The position numbers were made by a program, and so were the translations under genes. Below, in pieces: positions 60,085 to 64,000 of a stretch of DNA of 64,000 nt. The DNA comes from Reticulascus tulasneorum (lineage: Eukaryota; Ascomycota; Sordariomycetes; Glomerellales; Reticulascaceae). How positions within the stretch are numbered: the first letter of the stretch is position 1; each line of letters begins with the position of its first letter. The notes beneath the pieces were generated by a model. It had not been told where the DNA came from. It did not search any database and worked only from the letters and a program-made list of their open reading frames with translations. The stretch is taken from assembly GCA_001557505.1 (NCBI GenBank), contig LSAX01000010.1, positions 496,001 through 560,000 on the forward strand, read 5' to 3'.

Positions 60085-60730
60085 ATCAAACTAAAAGAAA
60101 ACATATAACCGAAATTCTACGTAATATACTTACTAAATCTTATATAACGAAAAACGTTAGATATTTACCTCGACGAAAACTTAAAGAAAGGTTATATTAG
60201 ATCTTTAACATCATTAATAAGATATTTTATTTTATTTATATTAAAAAAAAACGGAAAATTATAATTATATATTAATTATTAATAACTAAACGAGATTATA
60301 ATAAAAAACTATTATCTATTACCTTTAATCTTAAAACTTAGAGACTTATTCTTTAAAATTAAATATTTTATAATATTTAACCTTAAAAGAATATATAACC
60401 TAATCTAAATAAAAGAAAATAAAGAATAGAAAATAACTTTCCAGACTAAAAAAAGATATTTTAAATACCTTATCATATTTTTTAGACTTACTAATATATT
60501 AGCTATATTTCAGACTATAATTAATTAAGTCTTAAAAGAATACCTCGATTAGTTTATAATAATCTACCTAAACGATATCTTAATCTTCTCTAAAACGTTA
60601 GATAAATATAAAAAGTATATATACTAAATATTTTAGAAACTCTAGAACGCTAAACTATTAATTAAACCTAAAAAAAGTATATTTTATTTTAAATAAGTTA
60701 ACTTCTTAGGCTATATAATTACGCTAAGAT
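60085..60730 (+). pseudogene. reverse transcriptase remnant of element 2
   Basis: The plus-strand frame reads, with stops, LDENLKKGYIRSLTS, KKNGKL, YYLLPLILKLRDLFFKIKYF, FNLKRIYNLI, YLIIFFRLTNI and then IYLNDILIFSKTLDKYKKY and VNFLGYIIT. These are the consecutive Gypsy RT blocks. The catalytic YLDD reads YLND through one GAC-to-AAC change. Confidence 0.85.
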
Positions 60731-60974
60731 AAATTAATATAGATAAAAAGAAAATCGTGGTAATAACTAAATAGCCTACACCATAAAACATATAAAATAT
60801 ACAAGGCTTCTTAAGATTTATAAACTTTTACCAAAAGTTTATCATATCCTACAGCTAAAAGGCACTCTTATTAATAAAGCTAATTAAGAATAATAAAACC
60901 TTTAAATAAACATTATAAATAGAAAAGGCTTTTTAGGATATAAAAAGGAAAATTATATAAAAACCAATCTTAAT

Positions 60975-61370
60975 AATCTTAGACCTAAAAAAACCTTTTA
61001 AAGTTAAAATAAATATCTCTAATTATATATTAAAAAGATAGTTTTTATAAAAAAACGATTATAGAATATTATACTTAATAGCTTTCTTTTTGAAAAAACT
61101 AAGCAGACTAGAACTTAATTACTAAATCTACGATAAAGAATTAATAAGAATTATCAAAGTATTTAAAAAATAAAAATATTACCTTTTAAGAATTAAATAT
61201 AAAGTTAAGGTCTATATAGACTATAAAAACCTTATATACTTCATAATTAATAAAGACTTAAATAAACGATAAATTTAATAATCAAAATTCCTCTAAAAAT
61301 TTAACTTTAAAATCATATATAAGAAAAGATCTAAGAATAGTTAAGTAGATATGCTTAGCTAAAGGACTAA
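60975..61370 (+). pseudogene. RNase H remnant of element 2
   Basis: Text such as INASNYILKRQF, LYLIAFFLKKLSRLELNY, YDKELIRIIKVF and VYIDYKNLIYF matches the Gypsy RNase H order (DASxxxxG..., ExNY, DKELLAI, TDHKNL) with decayed residues. It follows directly after the RT remnant. Confidence 0.75.
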
Positions 61371-61539
61371 TTATAAAGAAAACGTTCTTAAAGATATAAA
61401 CGTTATCTTAAAATGAAATTTAAATAACGTCTTAATATTAAACAAAAAGAACCTTAACGTTACGTTAAAATGATAACTAATAAAAAAAACCTAAACTAAC
61501 AAATAACTAATTAAAGAAGTATATAAGGTACTTACTTAC

Positions 61540-62160
61540 AGATATTAAAGAGTAAGCAAGACTTACTAAAGACTTAAGCGATATTATAATTATACTAAAA
61601 CCAAAGATAAAGTTTAGATAATAATTAAGAATTACATAATTTATATAAAAAGCAAGATATTACGATATAAACTATACAAAGAACTATAACCATTTTAACT
61701 AGCTAGTAAAATATAAGAATTAATATCTATAGATTTTATAATTAAGTTATTAAAATCTAAAAAATTATTTACAAATATAAAATATGATAATATATTAATA
61801 ATAATCAACCAACTTACTAAATATATATATTTCGAACTATATAAAGAAGTAAGTAATATAGAAGAGTTTATATATACCTTTATTAAGGTTATCTTTATAT
61901 AACATAGATTACCTATAAAATTAATAACAGATAAAGATAAACTCTTCATATCTAAATTTTAATAATCCTTAATAAGATAATTAAAGATAAAATATAAACT
62001 CTCTATAAGTTTCTACTTTTAGATAGATAGTTAAATAGAAAAGACAAATTAAACGTTAAAATAATATCTATATTATTATGTTAATTATAAATAAGATAAT
62101 TAGGTTAAACTACTATTATTAACATAATTTATTTATAACAACATAACCACGGAAATAACC
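61540..62160 (+). pseudogene. integrase remnant of element 2
   Basis: Recognisable pieces are LISIDFIIKLLKSK, ITDKDKLFISKF, a run equivalent to FHPQTDGQTER in which both Gln codons are TAG/TAA, and YVNY followed by DN near 62090-62100. Their order and spacing fit the catalytic core of Gypsy integrase. An 84-codon minus-strand open frame at 61695-61949 is antisense to this and has no meaning. Confidence 0.78.
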
Positions 62161-62655
62161 AAGGTTTCCTTGTTCTATATTAATTATGATTTCAAATTAA
62201 TAACTTACGGAGAACTAAGAGAAAGCCTTATAGTACCTAAAGTAACCATCTATATAAAAATATTATAATTATTATAATTATCCTTTTAAGAAGATCTAAA
62301 ACTGATAATTATAAAGATATTAAAATATATTAATATTAAAAGGTTAAAAAGATTAACCTTTAAGGAAAGATATAACGTTTATCTTATATAATAAAATATT
62401 AAAACCATTAGACTAAGTAATAAGCTAGATTATAAACTTATTAAATTATTTAAAATCAAAAAAAAAATTTCAAAAGTTAATTATAGATTGAAATTACCTA
62501 ATATTATAAAGATATACCTAGTATTTTATATATTATTATTAAAACTAACATTAGACGATATAAAACCTTAGAATATTATCATAGTTAATATCGATAATTA
62601 AGATTATAAAATAAAATAAATCTTAAATTTATAATATAATAACGAAGGTACTTTT

Positions 62656-62722
62656 AAATATCTTATTAAATAGAAAAATTATAGATATTTAGAAAATATA
62701 TAAAAACTATCTAAGAATTTAT
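62656..62722 (+). pseudogene. chromodomain remnant at integrase C-terminus
   Basis: The frame reads FKYLIK-stop-KNYRYLENI-stop-KLSKNL, matching the chromodomain pattern YLVKWKGY...E-x-TWEP with both Trp codons turned to stops. This places the element among chromoviruses. Confidence 0.65.
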
Positions 62723-63542
62723 AAAATTACTAAGATTTAGTATAATAATTTCATTTATAATACCTAGATTAACTAAAAGACCTAGATCTATAAAACTATT
62801 ACTTAAACTAAAAATATCTTAATCTATATTACCTAATAAACCTAACAACTAAAAGGACGTTATATCATATTATTTAATAATATCTAACATAAGAAGTTAA
62901 ACTAAGTTAGATAACCTAATAACATTAAGAATAATAATAAGACTATCTTTCTAATCTACCTTAGATAAACCCTAAGATATTTTAAATATAGTCTAATCAT
63001 AAAAAGAGGTTTTCATCTTTCGAATATAAGTAAGATAATTAACTATAATAAAAAGTTACGATTAAAGATTATTAAGTTAGACTTAAAGATCAGATAAAGC
63101 CCCTTCGGCCTCCTGTTTTTCAATATCTAATTTCTAATAACGATCAAATAGATAATTAACTATATAAAGATTAATAAAAAAAAAAACCTAAGAAAGAAAA
63201 ACCTAAGATATATACGAAAAAGAAACTAAGATTCTATTATAAACGTAACTACGCTATACATATTTAACATAACAAGACTTCTTTTTTATTATATAATATT
63301 AAAACCTTAAACCTCGTTTATAATAAAAAATATAAAATATATCTAGAAAATCGCTAAGGAGCAAAATAGACTTAAAGAAGAGTTAACGTTTACAAGCTTT
63401 ACGTAAAAAAGTTTTTAAAATATAGTTTAATATAATATTAATATATAATAAGAATAAATAAGAATATAGAACCTAACAAAAGACAAAATATAAGGATATA
63501 ACTTACTTATATAACTAATAAAGCCTTTAGGACGAAGACCTT

Positions 63543-63557
63543 AAAAGAGGGATATAA
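63543..63557 (+). other. polypurine tract
   Basis: AAAAGAGGGATATAA lies immediately before the 3' LTR start, the position of the plus-strand primer in LTR retrotransposons. Confidence 0.7.
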
Positions 63558-64000
63558 TGTTACGGCTATAATATATAACCTCTTTAGTAGGTAATTATAA
63601 ATGGTAGAATACGCTTACGTGATAATATCTAAGATTAAAGGTATATATATTATACTAAATATTACTAAATAAATATATAATATAATATTTAACCTACTTA
63701 TAACGAGGATAAGACGTTAATATGTAAAGATCGCCCGTAGACCTTCATTAACGATGTTATATTACTAACGAAAGGATGATAACGGTTAAAGGCTATTAGA
63801 AGAATAAGACCTATAAGTAAGTACGTAATAAGATAGATTATTTATTTATAAAGAGATTATAATAATCTTAAGATTATAATAATCTAAGACGTTATGGTGA
63901 TCTAAGGATTTTATATTTCTATATAAGAACAGTCTTTTCTATAATTAGATAGTTTTTAATTATATTTTAATAATCAATCTAAGTTTTTAGTTTTATTAAG
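63558..64000 (+). repeat. 3' LTR of element 2 (runs off the window)
   Basis: It begins TGTTACGG, the TG expected at an LTR end, right after the polypurine tract, and matches the 5' LTR in order to the last base of the window. Confidence 0.88.

Larger units (their letters stand above)
40262..64000. other. RIP-mutated AT-rich repeat block
   Basis: From here to the edge the sequence is dominated by TA, AT, AA and TT, with few CA or TG dinucleotides while CG survives in places (ACG, CGTT); this is the CpA-to-TpA signature of repeat-induced point mutation. No intact gene remains, and translated retrotransposon domains are littered with stops at former CAG/TGG codons. The first 1.8 kb (40.4-42.1 kb) and 51.0-56.2 kb hold nothing I can name. 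Such blocks form constitutive heterochromatin at centromeres, subtelomeres or between genes; which applies here cannot be told. Confidence 0.9.
56192..64000 (+). mobile_element. degenerate chromodomain Gypsy LTR retrotransposon (element 2)
   Basis: Near-complete element in plus orientation: 5' LTR 56192-56634, degraded gag at about 56.9-58.6 kb, protease/reverse transcriptase/RNase H from about 60.0 to 61.4 kb, integrase about 61.5-62.6 kb, chromodomain remnant 62656-62722, polypurine tract about 63543-63557 and 3' LTR from 63558 to beyond the window. Domain order RT-RNaseH-IN-chromodomain is that of chromoviruses, which target heterochromatin. All domains carry stops from CAG/TGG codons and G-to-A or C-to-T changes, so it is inactive. 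The 3' end of the LTR and the target-site duplication are outside the window. Confidence 0.88.

Noticed and set aside
61695..61949. 84-codon open frame on the minus strand in the AT-rich block
   Set aside because: It is antisense to the integrase remnant of element 2 and is open only because RIP removed stop-forming bases on that strand.
1..64000. CRISPR arrays, bacterial operons, insertion sequences or riboswitches
   Set aside because: Introns, gene families and RIP show a fungal nuclear genome; no spaced direct-repeat array is present.

Overview
The window comes from the nuclear genome of a filamentous ascomycete (Pezizomycotina). The class Sordariomycetes is likely but is an inference. 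Support comes from short GT-AG introns (mostly 46-75 nt) with CTAAC/CTGAC branch points, two Zn2Cys6 regulators, a GH3 beta-glucosidase, an ERG24 sterol reductase, an Atg27 protein and a QDE-1-type RNA-dependent RNA polymerase. A long block at the right carries the marks of repeat-induced point mutation (RIP). All gene models were assembled by reading splice sites by eye and checking that exon lengths sum to whole codons.

Layout. Positions 1-40 kb are gene-rich. In order: Ap4A phosphorylase (611-1709 +); a Myb/SANT-like protein (1894-3464 -); a 2.7-kb gap; a damaged Thr-rich secreted-protein gene (6232-7439 -); a Zn2Cys6 factor (8883-10472 -); a seven-helix-type membrane protein (11857-12765 +); Atg27 (13517-14735 -); delta-14 sterol reductase (15630-17175 +); a 3.3-kb gap that includes a TATA box and CreA-like sites; secreted GH3 beta-glucosidase (20459-23380 +); AAA+ ATPase (23925-27502 +); DUF7708-type protein (27589-29509 -); RdRP (30216-34456 -); a second Zn2Cys6 factor (35063-37757 +); an MDR-family oxidoreductase (38398-39426 +); and a small unknown protein (39608-39943 -).

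From about 40.26 kb to the right edge (about 23.7 kb) the composition becomes extremely AT-rich and no intact gene remains. Translated fragments still show two Gypsy-type retrotransposons in + orientation. One is recognisable from about 45.0 to 50.6 kb. The other is nearly complete, with LTRs at 56.19-56.63 and 63.56-64.0 kb, reverse transcriptase, RNase H, integrase and a chromodomain remnant. Nearly all lesions are transitions that turn CAG/TGG codons into stops, as RIP would. Between them lies 5 kb of degenerate sequence that I could not assign, with an internal duplication.

Functional reading. Most genes are unrelated housekeeping or nutritional genes, and there is no secondary-metabolite cluster. 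The stretch worth most attention is 23.9-34.5 kb. There an AAA+ ATPase with a long disordered N-terminal region and a DUF7708 protein (a domain usually found in fungal NLR-like proteins) lie tail to tail 86 bp apart, next to an RNA-silencing polymerase. About 6 kb beyond that gene begins a block of retroelements inactivated by another genome-defence process. Whether this proximity is functional cannot be judged from one sequence.
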